A stretch of 64,000 nucleotides of DNA from Bdellovibrio sp. 22V. Lineage in GTDB: Bacteria; Bdellovibrionota; Bdellovibrionia; Bdellovibrionales; Bdellovibrionaceae. The stretch spans positions 2,480,001 through 2,544,000 of the forward strand of contig NZ_CP125854.1 in the NCBI RefSeq assembly GCF_030169785.1, read 5' to 3'. Both the position numbers and the translations under genes were made by a program. The stretch's first letter is position 1, and each line of letters begins with the position of its first letter. Positions 51,698 to 63,660 of this stretch are shown in pieces. Under the pieces are notes generated by a model, which saw only the letters and a list, made by a program, of their open reading frames with translations, was not told where the DNA came from and searched no databases.

Positions 51698-52987
51698 ATG
51701 CGTGGCCTTGGAATCGGAGCTTTCCTACTCTTACTGCCCCTCATTTCAGGGGCGCGTCCCATCTATCACAAAGAAATCACGTCGGCCTTGCGCTTTCTTG
51801 AAGCCTATCAAACAACAGGGGACGACGGCTACGACGTCGGCCAGTGGCGCGCGCGTGTGACGTCCTACGTGCCGAGTGCGATTGGCGTCGGCAAATTCAA
51901 CGTGCCCTTCGAAGAACCCACCGCTTTTGTCGCCTCTTCCGTCGCGAATGTTTTGGCAGAGATTTATTTTCTTGATGATCGTTACGATCGCATCCCCGCG
52001 ATGATTGCACGCACCGTAGACGGTTATCAAAAATATTATTGGGGAAGTTTGTTCAACTTTTATCCTCCCGCGCGCTTTAAAGGAGTCAAAGTCCGCCAGC
52101 CCCGCTACATGTACTTAGCGCCGCAGTGGAAAGGTTTCGCGAACATTCCGCCGGACGCCGATACGACTTCTGTTGCTTACACGACTCTGCACTACTTGCA
52201 AAAAATCAAAGGTCAAACACCGGCCGAGCTCCCCGCACAAGTGCTTAATGCTTTTTCGTCCGCCCGCGATTTGCACCGAGCGCCTCATGTTTACAACGCT
52301 GCTCAAGGGCATTTTCAAACGGGCGCCTTTCTAACGTGGCTTTGGGACGAAAAAAATCCTGCGATGCCACGAAATATTTTTGCAGCTCCTCATCGCGGCA
52401 CACGCATTCCATTTAATTTTAATGACGTGGATTGTGTCGTGAATGCGAATGTCGTGAAACTTCTGACGGCGGCGGGGAAAACTTCCGGCCCCGGCTATCG
52501 CGCCGCTTGCGATCATCTCAATCGCGTGGTCCGACAAAAACAGTTTTATTTTTGCGGAATGTACTATCCCAGCTACTATGCACTTCCCTACACCATCGCC
52601 ACGGCTCTTGACGGCGGCGCCTCCTGTTTAGAGTCCGCGCAAGAACGAGTGCTTAATTTTATCATTGCGAAACAACATCGCGACGGCTCGTGGCGAAACA
52701 GTTTCTTGGCAAGACCAGATTATATTCAATCCACCGCATGGGCTTTGAACACATTGATGATCTTGGGCGATCCTGAGAATGAACTGCATCGCAAGCGCAT
52801 CCGTCGCGGCCTGCGTTTTTTATTGTCACAAGCAGAGCGTGACTCTTCAGGACGTCTTTATTGGCCCGGCCAGGTTTTTTATGCCGCCACCTTTATTGCG
52901 CGCTATCCGGTCGTATGGCGATCTACATCCTACACCACCGCATTAGCCGCGAAAGCTTTGTTGATGGCAGATCGGTTTCTCGAATAG
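51698..52987 (+). CDS. Secreted alpha/alpha-toroid protein, prenyltransferase/squalene-cyclase-like
   Basis: Start at 51698 (MRGLGIGAFLLLLPLISGA, signal peptide) with GGAGGG upstream; earlier codons are not gene-like. The 429-residue protein has helix-turn-helix repeats of the prenyltransferase/squalene cyclase toroid kind: KQHRDGSWRNSFLARPDYIQSTAWALNTLMIL and FNDVDCVVNANVVKLLTAAGKT. The DxDD cyclase motif is not seen, and such toroid proteins also include lyase-like enzymes. Export argues against a role in isoprenoid synthesis. The substrate may be a polymer; this is open. Confidence 0.7.
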   Translation: MRGLGIGAFLLLLPLISGARPIYHKEITSALRFLEAYQTTGDDGYDVGQWRARVTSYVPSAIGVGKFNVPFEEPTAFVASSVANVLAEIYFLDDRYDRIPAMIARTVDGYQKYYWGSLFNFYPPARFKGVKVRQPRYMYLAPQWKGFANIPPDADTTSVAYTTLHYLQKIKGQTPAELPAQVLNAFSSARDLHRAPHVYNAAQGHFQTGAFLTWLWDEKNPAMPRNIFAAPHRGTRIPFNFNDVDCVVNANVVKLLTAAGKTSGPGYRAACDHLNRVVRQKQFYFCGMYYPSYYALPYTIATALDGGASCLESAQERVLNFIIAKQHRDGSWRNSFLARPDYIQSTAWALNTLMILGDPENELHRKRIRRGLRFLLSQAERDSSGRLYWPGQVFYAATFIARYPVVWRSTSYTTALAAKALLMADRFLE

Positions 52988-53099
52988 CAAAATAGCCATG
53001 AACAGTTTGTCAGCCTGCACGCAGACGTCGTTGCACAAACATTTCTTTGCAAAACAAAATTAGCTAGGCCCCTATAAACACAGTGATATTATAGAGAGC

Positions 53100-55496
<2,397 letters not shown>

Positions 55497-55585
55497 AAAA
55501 ACATTCCCTTGTTAACTTTTATTGCATTTTACTTTTTTGGCAGAACCTCTTTGCCAAGACTTCTTTAGAGACTTACTCTTTATCA

Positions 55586-56260
55586 ATGTCAGGTATCGTC
55601 GTTTTCTTAATTCTCTTTCCGTTCTTGGCGAAAGCACAAACTCTGCAAGTGGGAATGTCCGATGTGGCGCCTTTTGCTTATGAAGAACAAGGGCAGATCA
55701 AAGGCATTCACTACGATCTCTTTTCTCAACTCGCCAAAGAGTCCGGTCTGCACTTTGAATATACAATTTACCCGCATGCCCGCATGGTCAACGCCATGGC
55801 GACTTCAAGCCCCGATCTTGCGATATTCTTTTCAGTGACGTGTTTGAAGTACAAACAACACTACGAGATCCAGGAAAAACTTTACACATCCACGCCTAAA
55901 ATTTATTTGAAGGACTCCGTGGATATTAAAAAACACAATTTACGAATCGGTCGGTTGCGCGGCACCTGTACCGATCTTATCAGTCAGTATGTAAAACCGG
56001 AGATGCTCACTGAGGTCACAACTATGGAACAGGCCATTGAAATGCTGAAATCCAATCGGCTTCAGGGTGTCTGTGGATTGGTATCGGTGATTGATTTCTA
56101 TAAAGAGAAAGCTCAGTACTCAGAAAAACTCGTCGCCTATCACAGCAATAACAAGCCCTTAGAGGCTGTTATCTGCCGTAAGAAAAGTCTGCCCGAAGAA
56201 ACTAAAAAGAAATTGGAAGCGGCTGCAAAGAAACTTAAAAAAGTGCACCTTGCAGAATAA
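55586..56260 (+). CDS. Family-3 extracellular solute-binding-like protein
   Basis: A 224-residue exported protein (signal peptide 1-17, ending AKAQT). LQVGMSDVAPFAYEEQGQIKGIHYDLFSQLAKESG is the typical N-terminal lobe, and LRIGRLRGTCTDLI starts the second lobe. Three cysteines are present. No transporter genes lie nearby. It is the second of three orphan proteins of this type in the window and lies directly after the MHYT kinase, which may point to a sensing partnership. Confidence 0.82.
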   Translation: MSGIVVFLILFPFLAKAQTLQVGMSDVAPFAYEEQGQIKGIHYDLFSQLAKESGLHFEYTIYPHARMVNAMATSSPDLAIFFSVTCLKYKQHYEIQEKLYTSTPKIYLKDSVDIKKHNLRIGRLRGTCTDLISQYVKPEMLTEVTTMEQAIEMLKSNRLQGVCGLVSVIDFYKEKAQYSEKLVAYHSNNKPLEAVICRKKSLPEETKKKLEAAAKKLKKVHLAE

Positions 56261-56268
56261 AAAGACGC

Positions 56269-56916
56269 TTAGATTTTGCCTTTAACGAATTCAACGACTT
56301 TATCGACGACCTGAGTAAGGTTCATTGTCGTTGTATCCACGACAAACGCATCCTCTGGAACGGCCATGGGCGCGACCTTTCGAGTAGAATCTTGGTGATC
56401 GCGCTTTTGTTGTGCTTTCACCATGTCTTCATGCTCAAGACCCAGCTCCGCAGCACGGCGAGCCGCACGATGTTCACTGGAAGCCGTCAAATAAACTTTC
56501 GCTTCCGCTTGAGGAAACACGACGGTTCCGCAGTCACGGCCTTCCGCCACCAAACCTTGCGGACCATTGGAGCAATCTCTTTGTTTGTCGAGAAGAGCTT
56601 TGCGAACTTCAGGGTAATGACTCACCTTGCTTGCAAAATTGCCGACATCTTCATGAGCGATCAAATCTGTGACGTCTTGATCTTTGAAGAACACGCGCGT
56701 GCGCTCTTCATCCATGCGCACACTCCACACCGGATTGTGAGTTAATTCCGTCAACGCTTTGACGTCATCAAGGTCGATTTGCAATTGAAGAGCAGCGAAT
56801 GCCAAGCCACGATAGAAAGCACCTGTAGAAACCCAATTCCAGCCCAAACGACGAGCCAATTCGCGACTCACCGAAGATTTTCCAGAGGCCGCAGGCCCGT
56901 CTATCGTAATGACCAT
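56269..56916 (-). CDS. cmk: Cytidylate kinase
   Basis: I chose ATG 56916 (MVITIDGPAASGKSS), the canonical N-terminus with the P-loop, and GGAG at the right distance; two upstream ATG codons overlap the ribosome site. The 215-residue protein has VSTGAFYRGLAFAA, GLVAEGRDCGTVVFP and KVYLTASSEHRAARRAAEL, all family motifs. It makes CDP and dCDP. It follows hisC by 22 bases in one operon. Confidence 0.95.
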   Translation of the reverse strand: MVITIDGPAASGKSSVSRELARRLGWNWVSTGAFYRGLAFAALQLQIDLDDVKALTELTHNPVWSVRMDEERTRVFFKDQDVTDLIAHEDVGNFASKVSHYPEVRKALLDKQRDCSNGPQGLVAEGRDCGTVVFPQAEAKVYLTASSEHRAARRAAELGLEHEDMVKAQQKRDHQDSTRKVAPMAVPEDAFVVDTTTMNLTQVVDKVVEFVKGKI

Positions 56917-56938
56917 TCCCATATATCTCCAAACCAAA

Positions 56939-58057
56939 CTAAAGAGGTGGAATCTCTTTCAGAACCTCAGCGAGGGCCTGCAGAGCCGCCTCATTTTCGT
57001 GCTCCAACCCTACACTCAAACGCAGATGCGTCTTGAACCCATAGTTCAATAGCGGTCTCATAATAATACCGCGACGTAACAAGGCTTCATTCACCTTGGC
57101 GGCGTCACGGAGGGTGTCAAACATGACAAAATTCCCTTGAGATGGAATGTAAGGCAGGCCTAATTCTTCTAACTTCTTGTAGAAGTAATCAAGCCCTTTC
57201 CAGCAAATCTGCTGCGAACGCTCAATAAATTCTTTATCTTGCAGAGCCGCATTTGCAGCCACTTGCGCTAAATCGTTGACATTAAAAGGTTTGCGCACGC
57301 GGTTAAAGACTTCCACCACCTCCGGCGGAGCAATCATAGCGCCCAAGCGGAAACCCGCCAAACCATAGATCTTCGAGAAAGTGCGCAGAACGATCAGATT
57401 CTTATATTTATTGATGTATTTTTGCGCAGAAACATACTGCGGATCGCGCACGAATTCATTGTAAGCTTCGTCGAAAACGATCATCACATCGTCGCGATTC
57501 CCCACTTTTTCAAAGAACGCTTCCATCTCGTCTTTCGTTGCGAAAGTCCCCGTAGGATTGTTCGGATTCGACACGAAAATAAGACGGATATTTTGTTCAG
57601 GATGCGCGAAAAAATAATCCGCGATCTTTGGTAAATCGAAACGATAATCTTTCGTCAAAGGCACACGCAAAATCGCCGCACGATTGGCCTGCGCGCTGAC
57701 TTCATAGGCATTGAAGGCCGCGACGGAAGTTAAAACGCCCTCTTTCGGCTCACAAAAAATGCGAGTCAACAAATCAATCAGCTCATCACTTCCGTTGCCA
57801 ATCGCCAATTGTTTGGTCGGAAACCCCCACTCTTTGGAAATCGTCTGCAAAAGTTCATAGTGAGAAGGATCCGGATAAAGATTTTGGCGCGCCAAAGCTT
57901 CTTTGACCGCGGCCATCGCTTTCGGGCTAGGACCTAAAGGATTTTCATTACTTGCAAGTTTATAAACTGTTGTGAGTCCGTACTCGCGTTGTGTTTCTGA
58001 AATCGGCTTACCAGGTTTGTAGGGAACCAGGTTCAGAATTTCGGGAGAAATCTTCAC
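56939..58057 (-). CDS. hisC: Histidinol-phosphate aminotransferase
   Basis: A 372-residue fold-type I PLP enzyme. YKLASNENPLGPSPKA is the N-terminal signature, VSNPNNPTGTF and VFDEAYNEF bind PLP, and the Schiff-base Lys is in RTFSKIYGLAGFRLG. It transfers an amino group in histidine synthesis, though some members act on aromatic amino acids. There are no other his biosynthesis genes in the window, and predatory Bdellovibrio lack much of the pathway, so the enzyme may serve another aminotransfer. Confidence 0.92.
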   Translation of the reverse strand: MKISPEILNLVPYKPGKPISETQREYGLTTVYKLASNENPLGPSPKAMAAVKEALARQNLYPDPSHYELLQTISKEWGFPTKQLAIGNGSDELIDLLTRIFCEPKEGVLTSVAAFNAYEVSAQANRAAILRVPLTKDYRFDLPKIADYFFAHPEQNIRLIFVSNPNNPTGTFATKDEMEAFFEKVGNRDDVMIVFDEAYNEFVRDPQYVSAQKYINKYKNLIVLRTFSKIYGLAGFRLGAMIAPPEVVEVFNRVRKPFNVNDLAQVAANAALQDKEFIERSQQICWKGLDYFYKKLEELGLPYIPSQGNFVMFDTLRDAAKVNEALLRRGIIMRPLLNYGFKTHLRLSVGLEHENEAALQALAEVLKEIPPL

Positions 58058-58150
58058 TTTAGAATCCTTTTCTTAGGGGGATTATTTTGCTATACCTGTG
58101 CGACTAGCTTTAACATATTCCAGTGTAATTTCAATAGAGAGCGTTTAAAA

Positions 58151-59512
58151 ATGCAAAACCGTTTCTTGTTAGGCGTGAGTGTCGGAGAATCCTTCGCTGA
58201 ATACTCGTTCCTGTCAGGCTCAGAGCCCATTTCGCAAAAAAGGGTCTACCTTTCCCGCGAAAATTTAAAACAATCGTTACAACAATTTGTATCGCAGCAC
58301 GCAGATAAAAAGCTCGAGCACGTTTTCGTCAGCCTGCGCCTTCCTAAAAAACTTTTGAGTTTTCAATTAAGCGGCGCGGTTGCGCACGTCACGACGGAAG
58401 GCTTCGAACACTGGTTGAGTCTCTCTGGAAATACGACATTTCCTTTGACCAATAAAGATCTGCTTTTTGCCGTGCGCGAGCGCACTCTGGCTGACGGCAC
58501 CGTGGAAATTCCTGTCGAAACAGCGGATCTCGAAGCGATTGCCGCGAAGTTGCAAATGATGGACTGTAAAAAAGTCTGTCTTCACTTCCTGCACTCCTCG
58601 ACACAACCTGAGAATGCGCTTAAGGCGCAACAAGTCTTGAGTGAAAAAGGTTTGGAAGTTTTTATTCCGGAAAAAACAGACAATCCCGATGAAGTGTCAC
58701 GCTGGAATAAAAACGCCTTGAACGCCACTGTTTCCAGTGTTTTTAGCGAACGCAAGGCCGAGATTCTTTCCGCCCTCGAAGGTGTCGCGAAAGAAAATAT
58801 TCATTTCATCGACTCTCAAGGACAGCTGTTTCAAGAAGAACCGAGCCGCCAGATTGGCAGCTTGTTTTCAGCTTCGACTTCTTTAGGCTTGGCTCTGGCC
58901 AACAAAAAGAAGGCCGATGTTTTGTATTTGGGTTTGGAAAACTTCTGGCTAATTTCCGGCGATCAATGGGAAACAAAGTGGAACAGTTCATGGGGTTCCG
59001 TTGAAATGCCGCATCTGCGTGTTCAGGAACTCGGCATCCAACCGACCTTGGGCATTAGTTTGAATGACTTCCACCGCTTTGATTTTTCAAAACAACAAGA
59101 AGGCTGGGAGCCAGGTCCGATGCTTTTAGGTCGCGGGCAAAAACTCACGCTCTTGGATCTTTGGTCGGAAAATACGAAGCTCACAAAACTGCACGGTTTG
59201 GAGGATCGTTTTTCCGCACAAGGTATTCAGCGTTTTAAAAATGCCCTTTTGGCTCTTTCCAAAGTCAGCCAAAGTCGCAATACCGACATCAATCATGTTA
59301 CGAAGGAATTGCAAAGCCTCGCCTTTCAAAGATTGGCGATGGAAGCGGCTCTGCACCGTCGTAAAGAAAAAATGTTTGTCACGGGCCCCTTGGTATCCGT
59401 GTTTGCTAACGCGTTTAAAAAAGATCCGCACTCTATCATCGATACGAACGAATTTAGTGAATCCCAAGCCGTCGCGCTTTGTGGGTGGACCGCTTTGCAG
59501 GAGAATGCATGA
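58151..59512 (+). CDS. Divergent hydantoinase A / N-methylhydantoinase-like subunit
   Basis: A 453-residue protein. The N-terminus (RFLLGVSVGESFAEYSFLSGS) resembles the actin-fold start of HyuA proteins, and the C-terminus (LGRGQKLTLLDLW, QRLAMEAALHRRKEKMFVTGP, AVALCGWTA) fits the HyuA plan. However, the usual G-G-T-S/T-x-D motif is not evident and the protein is much shorter than typical HyuA (600-700). Its stop overlaps the start of a hydantoinase B-type gene. A reduced, possibly altered, two-subunit enzyme is likely; the substrate is unknown. Confidence 0.62.
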   Translation: MQNRFLLGVSVGESFAEYSFLSGSEPISQKRVYLSRENLKQSLQQFVSQHADKKLEHVFVSLRLPKKLLSFQLSGAVAHVTTEGFEHWLSLSGNTTFPLTNKDLLFAVRERTLADGTVEIPVETADLEAIAAKLQMMDCKKVCLHFLHSSTQPENALKAQQVLSEKGLEVFIPEKTDNPDEVSRWNKNALNATVSSVFSERKAEILSALEGVAKENIHFIDSQGQLFQEEPSRQIGSLFSASTSLGLALANKKKADVLYLGLENFWLISGDQWETKWNSSWGSVEMPHLRVQELGIQPTLGISLNDFHRFDFSKQQEGWEPGPMLLGRGQKLTLLDLWSENTKLTKLHGLEDRFSAQGIQRFKNALLALSKVSQSRNTDINHVTKELQSLAFQRLAMEAALHRRKEKMFVTGPLVSVFANAFKKDPHSIIDTNEFSESQAVALCGWTALQENA

Positions 59513-60909
59513 GTTACCAAATCGAACTTTTTCACTCTCTTTTAAATGACTTTCTTGACGGCGAATCCGCTCTTCTGACTTTGGATGGCGATGTCTTGGG
59601 CGTGCGCGGCTCACAGGCCGTCAGCTTCGGCACTTTGACAACAGCCGCATCCACGGCATCAAAGTATTTGAAGCTGCAAGAAGGCGACATCGTTCTTTTG
59701 AACGATCCTTACAGCGGTGGCAGCATTCTTTGCGACATGACTTTCGTGATGGCGGTTTCCGAGGATCTTTTGTGGGTCACTCGCCGTTCATTGGGTTCCT
59801 CTGTTAAATTGGCGAAATCAATCGAAGAAGAAGGCTTGCGTATTCCGCCGACGCCTTTGCGCCAAAAAAATCAACTCAATGAAATGATTTTGTCGGCGAT
59901 GTCGGCGCATCCCGCCTGCCCGGCGCACTTCGTGCCTTGGCTTAAAGAGCAATGTGCGGATTTAACTTTGAAAGCGAAAAAACTTGTCGAAGCCATCGAA
60001 TACACCGGTTTCACAATCACGGCCGAATTGATTGCGGAGTATTTGGAACTTTCCCGTCAGTCGGCAACACAAAAGATCGGCGAAAAAGCGTCGGGCGAAG
60101 CGCGCGTTGACGTGGTTTTAGATAGCGGCGAACTCTTGCGCTTGAATTTGGAAATTCATGATGGCCGCGTGTCCATGGACTTCAGTGGCACAACCAGCGC
60201 AAAAACAGTCTCTCTGACCGAGTCCGCAACATATGGGGCTTGTTTTCACGCGATCAGCCGTTTTTACGGATTCACGCACTTTGCCAACACAGGATCTTTT
60301 TCAATTCTCCAGATCACAAAACCGACAGGTTGTTGGCTTGTAGGAAAATATCCGGCACCAAGTTTTAAAGGCATGACGTGCGGAGTGGCTGCTCTGAATA
60401 CTGCCATCGAGCTCGCGTTAACCCAGATCCATCAAAAACAAGAAAAAGCTCTTTCCAGTTACTGCCCGTTGCACTTCGATTTGCAGCATGAAGGCAAAAA
60501 TACTTTTCTGACTTTGCCTGGCGGCGAAGGCGCTACGTCGGCGCACGACGGAGAGTGTGCGCACGTCAGTTCTTTTTCTGTGGAACAATTGGAAAGAAAC
60601 TTCCCCGTGAAAGTGCAACGTGTGGATTTGCGCCAGTCTGCGGGCGGCAAAGGCAAATTCAACGGTGGACGTGGTGTTGTTTTAAAAATGGAAGTCCGCG
60701 AGCCTGTGCAAGCTTCTTGGTTGACTGATTTGACGTTGCACCGCCCTCGCCTTCCCAAAAATTGTTCACAAGGGGATGCTTGCGAAGTCACGATGGAACA
60801 TCAGGGGACTCACAAAAATCTTCCCGTTTTGGGCCAACAGAACTTCGTGGCAGGAGACGTTTTAACACTTTGCTCAGGTTCCGGCGGTGGTTTCGGCCGT
60901 GCCGAATAA
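59509..60909 (+). CDS. Hydantoinase B / oxoprolinase-type subunit
   Basis: ATG 59509 overlaps the upstream stop (ATGA). The 466-residue protein has the HyuB signatures GDIVLLNDPYSGGSILCDMTF and, late, LRQSAGGKGKFNGGRGVV and GGGFGRAE. The usual H-H-x-D-x-G block after the NDPY segment is replaced by RRSLGSSVKL, so a metal or substrate contact may be lost. The family opens hydantoins or 5-oxoproline with ATP, together with HyuA. The pair looks coupled and specialised. Confidence 0.85.
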   Translation: MSYQIELFHSLLNDFLDGESALLTLDGDVLGVRGSQAVSFGTLTTAASTASKYLKLQEGDIVLLNDPYSGGSILCDMTFVMAVSEDLLWVTRRSLGSSVKLAKSIEEEGLRIPPTPLRQKNQLNEMILSAMSAHPACPAHFVPWLKEQCADLTLKAKKLVEAIEYTGFTITAELIAEYLELSRQSATQKIGEKASGEARVDVVLDSGELLRLNLEIHDGRVSMDFSGTTSAKTVSLTESATYGACFHAISRFYGFTHFANTGSFSILQITKPTGCWLVGKYPAPSFKGMTCGVAALNTAIELALTQIHQKQEKALSSYCPLHFDLQHEGKNTFLTLPGGEGATSAHDGECAHVSSFSVEQLERNFPVKVQRVDLRQSAGGKGKFNGGRGVVLKMEVREPVQASWLTDLTLHRPRLPKNCSQGDACEVTMEHQGTHKNLPVLGQQNFVAGDVLTLCSGSGGGFGRAE

Positions 60910-60954
60910 CAGTCGCCTCTAGCGGCAAACAGCAAAACTTGTTATGCTAATGAA

Positions 60955-61548
60955 ATGAAACGTCTCTTTAGCTGGCTTTTTGCTTTTATCGTCATGGCGT
61001 CTTTGAGCTCTCACGCGAAGTCCGTGAAGAAGAAAGGATCTTCTATGAATACAAAAACAGAAATCGCTTATTTGGCTGGTGGTTGTTTTTGGGGAATGGA
61101 AGATCTTTTGCGTAAGATTCCCGGAGTTGTCGGCACCGAAGTCGGTTACATGGGAGGAGACACTCCCAATGCGAACTACAACATCGTAAAAACCGGGACG
61201 ACCAATCACGCCGAATCCGTGAAAATCACTTTTGATCCGAGCAAATTGTCGTACGAAGAGTTGCTTGTGCATTTTTTTAAAATTCACGATCCAACAACAA
61301 GCAATCGTCAGGGCAACGACGTTGGAACGCAATATCGCAGCGCTATCTTTTACACGACTCCCCAACAAAAAGAAGACGCGGAACGCATGATCGTTCGTGT
61401 GGACAAATCAGGTGCTTGGAAAAAACCTGTTGTCACTCAAGTGGTCAAGGCTGGCGAATTCTGGAAGGCCGAAGAGTTCCATCAGGATTATTTACAAAAG
61501 AATCCTGGCGGTTACACGTGCCACTATGAAAGAAATCTCCAGTTCTAG
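60955..61548 (+). CDS. msrA: Peptide methionine sulfoxide reductase MsrA, exported form
   Basis: A 197-residue MsrA with the catalytic GCFWG ([17 protein letters not shown]) and YRSAIFY motifs. The first 30 residues form a signal peptide ([18 protein letters not shown]), so it should repair oxidised methionine in the periplasm. An in-frame ATG at residue 31 could also give a cytoplasmic form. No MsrB domain is fused, and no msrB is near. Confidence 0.93.
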   Translation: MKRLFSWLFAFIVMASLSSHAKSVKKKGSSMNTKTEIAYLAGGCFWGMEDLLRKIPGVVGTEVGYMGGDTPNANYNIVKTGTTNHAESVKITFDPSKLSYEELLVHFFKIHDPTTSNRQGNDVGTQYRSAIFYTTPQQKEDAERMIVRVDKSGAWKKPVVTQVVKAGEFWKAEEFHQDYLQKNPGGYTCHYERNLQF

Positions 61549-61645
61549 AAATCTAGGTTACAACTCGGTAAAGCTCGGCTTTCCTCGTGCAACTTGTCTT
61601 TAGGCAAAGTATTCGCTTCGTTAGTTATGAGTGGAAGGGGGGGCC

Positions 61646-62527
61646 ATGAAACTCGTGATGATGAAGCTTTTGCTTTATGCTCTTGTGACTTTGTCCGCAT
61701 TACTTTCCAATCAAGTTCGCGCAGAGACGTTGTCGTTTCGTTCGGATTACTGGTGTCCTTACGTTTGCGAACCCGATTCTTCGCGTCCAGGCTACATGAT
61801 TGAAATTCTTCGCGCCGTTTTTGAAAAACACGGACACAAAGTCGAATTCAAATTAAGCAATTGGGTCCGCGCGATCAAAGACACTCGCTCGAACCGCGTT
61901 CATGGTTTGATTTCGGCGAGCCAATCGGATGCACCTGATTTCATTTATCCGCGCAAGTCCTTAGGTGTGATGAAGGCCGCTTACTTCACTAAGAAATCAT
62001 CTTCATGGACTTATAAAGGCCGCCATTCTTTGCACGGTCGACGCATTGGCGTAATCAACGGTTACACCTATGGCAACAGCATTGATACATTGGTAAAAAG
62101 CCGTCACAAATCCTTCATTCCTTTTTCTGGCGAGCGTCCGCTGGAACAAATATTGAAAATGCTCGATACGGGCCGCTTGGATGCCTTCGTAGAAAATCCG
62201 GTCGCTCTGCACTTTTATTTGATGGAGCACAAACGCGATGTCGATGATTTGCGTGTCGGCGGATGGGTGATCGGTGAAGATCCGTATTTATATGTGGGTT
62301 TTGCTCCCACCAACCCGAAATCCGCAGAGTATGCTGAGATCCTGAGTGGCGGGATAGATTCTCTTCGTCGCAGCGGGGAACTGCGGCGCATTTTAGAAAA
62401 GTATAATTTGGAAGATTGGGAAGTGAACCGAAAAATGGCGGCCCTAAGAGCTTTGGATGATTTTAGCTCCCGTCTCCTCCAAAGCCCGCTTGATCTTCTC
62501 GACATGTTCAATGCTCGAAGTCTCTAA
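61646..62527 (+). CDS. Family-3 extracellular solute-binding-like protein
   Basis: ATG 61646 has GGAAGGGGGGG upstream; the longer frame from GTG 61631 is unlikely. The 293-residue protein has a signal peptide (ending VRAE), DYWCPYVCEPDSSRPGYMIEILRAVFEKHG as first lobe, and LHGRRIGVINGYTYG in the second. It is longer than its two relatives, and its last 84 bases overlap the convergent ilvA gene on the other strand. No transporter is nearby. Confidence 0.8.
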   Translation: MKLVMMKLLLYALVTLSALLSNQVRAETLSFRSDYWCPYVCEPDSSRPGYMIEILRAVFEKHGHKVEFKLSNWVRAIKDTRSNRVHGLISASQSDAPDFIYPRKSLGVMKAAYFTKKSSSWTYKGRHSLHGRRIGVINGYTYGNSIDTLVKSRHKSFIPFSGERPLEQILKMLDTGRLDAFVENPVALHFYLMEHKRDVDDLRVGGWVIGEDPYLYVGFAPTNPKSAEYAEILSGGIDSLRRSGELRRILEKYNLEDWEVNRKMAALRALDDFSSRLLQSPLDLLDMFNARSL

Positions 62528-63655
62528 GACAAAATCAATTCGCGTTTCACGAAGCGAAAGACCTTTGGAAACGCGGTCGTGACGAACTTCCAAAATATTC
62601 GCTTTTTGTCCCGCAATCGCTTGCGTCAGCTTGCTGAGATTTCCCGGCAAATCATCCACGATCACAGACAACTCACAAAGACGACCGCGCAGAATTTGCC
62701 CGCGATCGATAATTTTTGAAACGATATTCAAATCGATGTTGCCGCCGCTGATAATAATACAGGTCTTTTTGCCAAGATCGAGTCCGCGCGACATTGCTGC
62801 CGCCATGGCTGCGGCTCCAGAGCCTTCTGCAACGGTTTTCGCCCGCTCCATCAAGAAGACGATAGCTTCGGCGATTTCATCATCACTCACTGTCACGATT
62901 TCATCGACGTATTTAGAAATAAAATTATCGCACATCACTGCCGAAGGATTTTTAATCGCGATCCCGTCGGCAATTGTCGGACTTCTTTTAATCGCGGTCA
63001 GCGGCTCCTTCTTGAAAAGATGCGCCATCCCCGGAGAGCGGTCACTCTGCACGCCAATCACGCGGATTTTCGGGTTGATTGATTTCACAGCCAAAGAGAT
63101 ACCGCTGATCAGGCCGCCACCGCCAATCGGCACGATCACAGAATCCAGATCTTGCACTTTTTCGAGAATTTCAATGCCGATCGTGCCTTGTCCTGCAATC
63201 ACATAAGGATCTTGATAAGGATGTACGAACGTGTAGCCGTGTTCTTTTTCAAGTTTTTGCGCGTATTCGAAAGCTTCATCGTAGATCTCGCCTTTGAGAA
63301 CGACTTGCGCTCCGTAAGCGCGAGTCGCAGAGGCTTTACTGATGGAAGCGTTTTCCGGCATGACGATGGTGGCTTTGACTCCCGCTAATGTCGCAGACAA
63401 TGCCACACCTTGAGCATGATTTCCTGCGGAGCTGGCAACAACGCCGCGGGATTTTTCTTCAGCTGTCAGATTGGAAATCTTATTGTAAGCACCCCGGAAT
63501 TTAAAACTTCCTGTGCGCTGGGTGTTTTCAAACTTAAAGTACACTTCGCTGTTGAGCAGTTTGCTCGCGCTGATGGAATGGCTCATTTCCGTCTGGCAGA
63601 TAATATCTTTAATAAGTTCGCGAGCTTTTTGGATGTCTGCAAAGGTGACTTTCAT
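62444..63655 (-). CDS. ilvA: Threonine ammonia-lyase with C-terminal ACT domain
   Basis: Start at 63655 (MKVTFADIQKARELI), four bases after the stop of the zinc-ribbon gene. The 403-residue enzyme has the PLP Lys in TGSFKFRGAYNK, SSAGNHAQGVAL and the glycine loop VPIGGGGLISGI, then an ACT domain from about 330 (CELSVIVDDLPGNLSKLTQAI). The length and single ACT domain suit the catabolic/IlvA short form. It makes 2-oxobutyrate and ammonia. The last 84 bases overlap the solute-binding protein gene antisense. Confidence 0.93.
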   Translation of the reverse strand: MKVTFADIQKARELIKDIICQTEMSHSISASKLLNSEVYFKFENTQRTGSFKFRGAYNKISNLTAEEKSRGVVASSAGNHAQGVALSATLAGVKATIVMPENASISKASATRAYGAQVVLKGEIYDEAFEYAQKLEKEHGYTFVHPYQDPYVIAGQGTIGIEILEKVQDLDSVIVPIGGGGLISGISLAVKSINPKIRVIGVQSDRSPGMAHLFKKEPLTAIKRSPTIADGIAIKNPSAVMCDNFISKYVDEIVTVSDDEIAEAIVFLMERAKTVAEGSGAAAMAAAMSRGLDLGKKTCIIISGGNIDLNIVSKIIDRGQILRGRLCELSVIVDDLPGNLSKLTQAIAGQKANILEVRHDRVSKGLSLRETRIDFVLETSSIEHVEKIKRALEETGAKIIQSS

Positions 63656-63660
63656 TTTCA

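Noticed and set aside
53000-53099. Space before the MHYT kinase, considered for a riboswitch
   Set aside because: I could not match any known aptamer core or find a paired expression platform.
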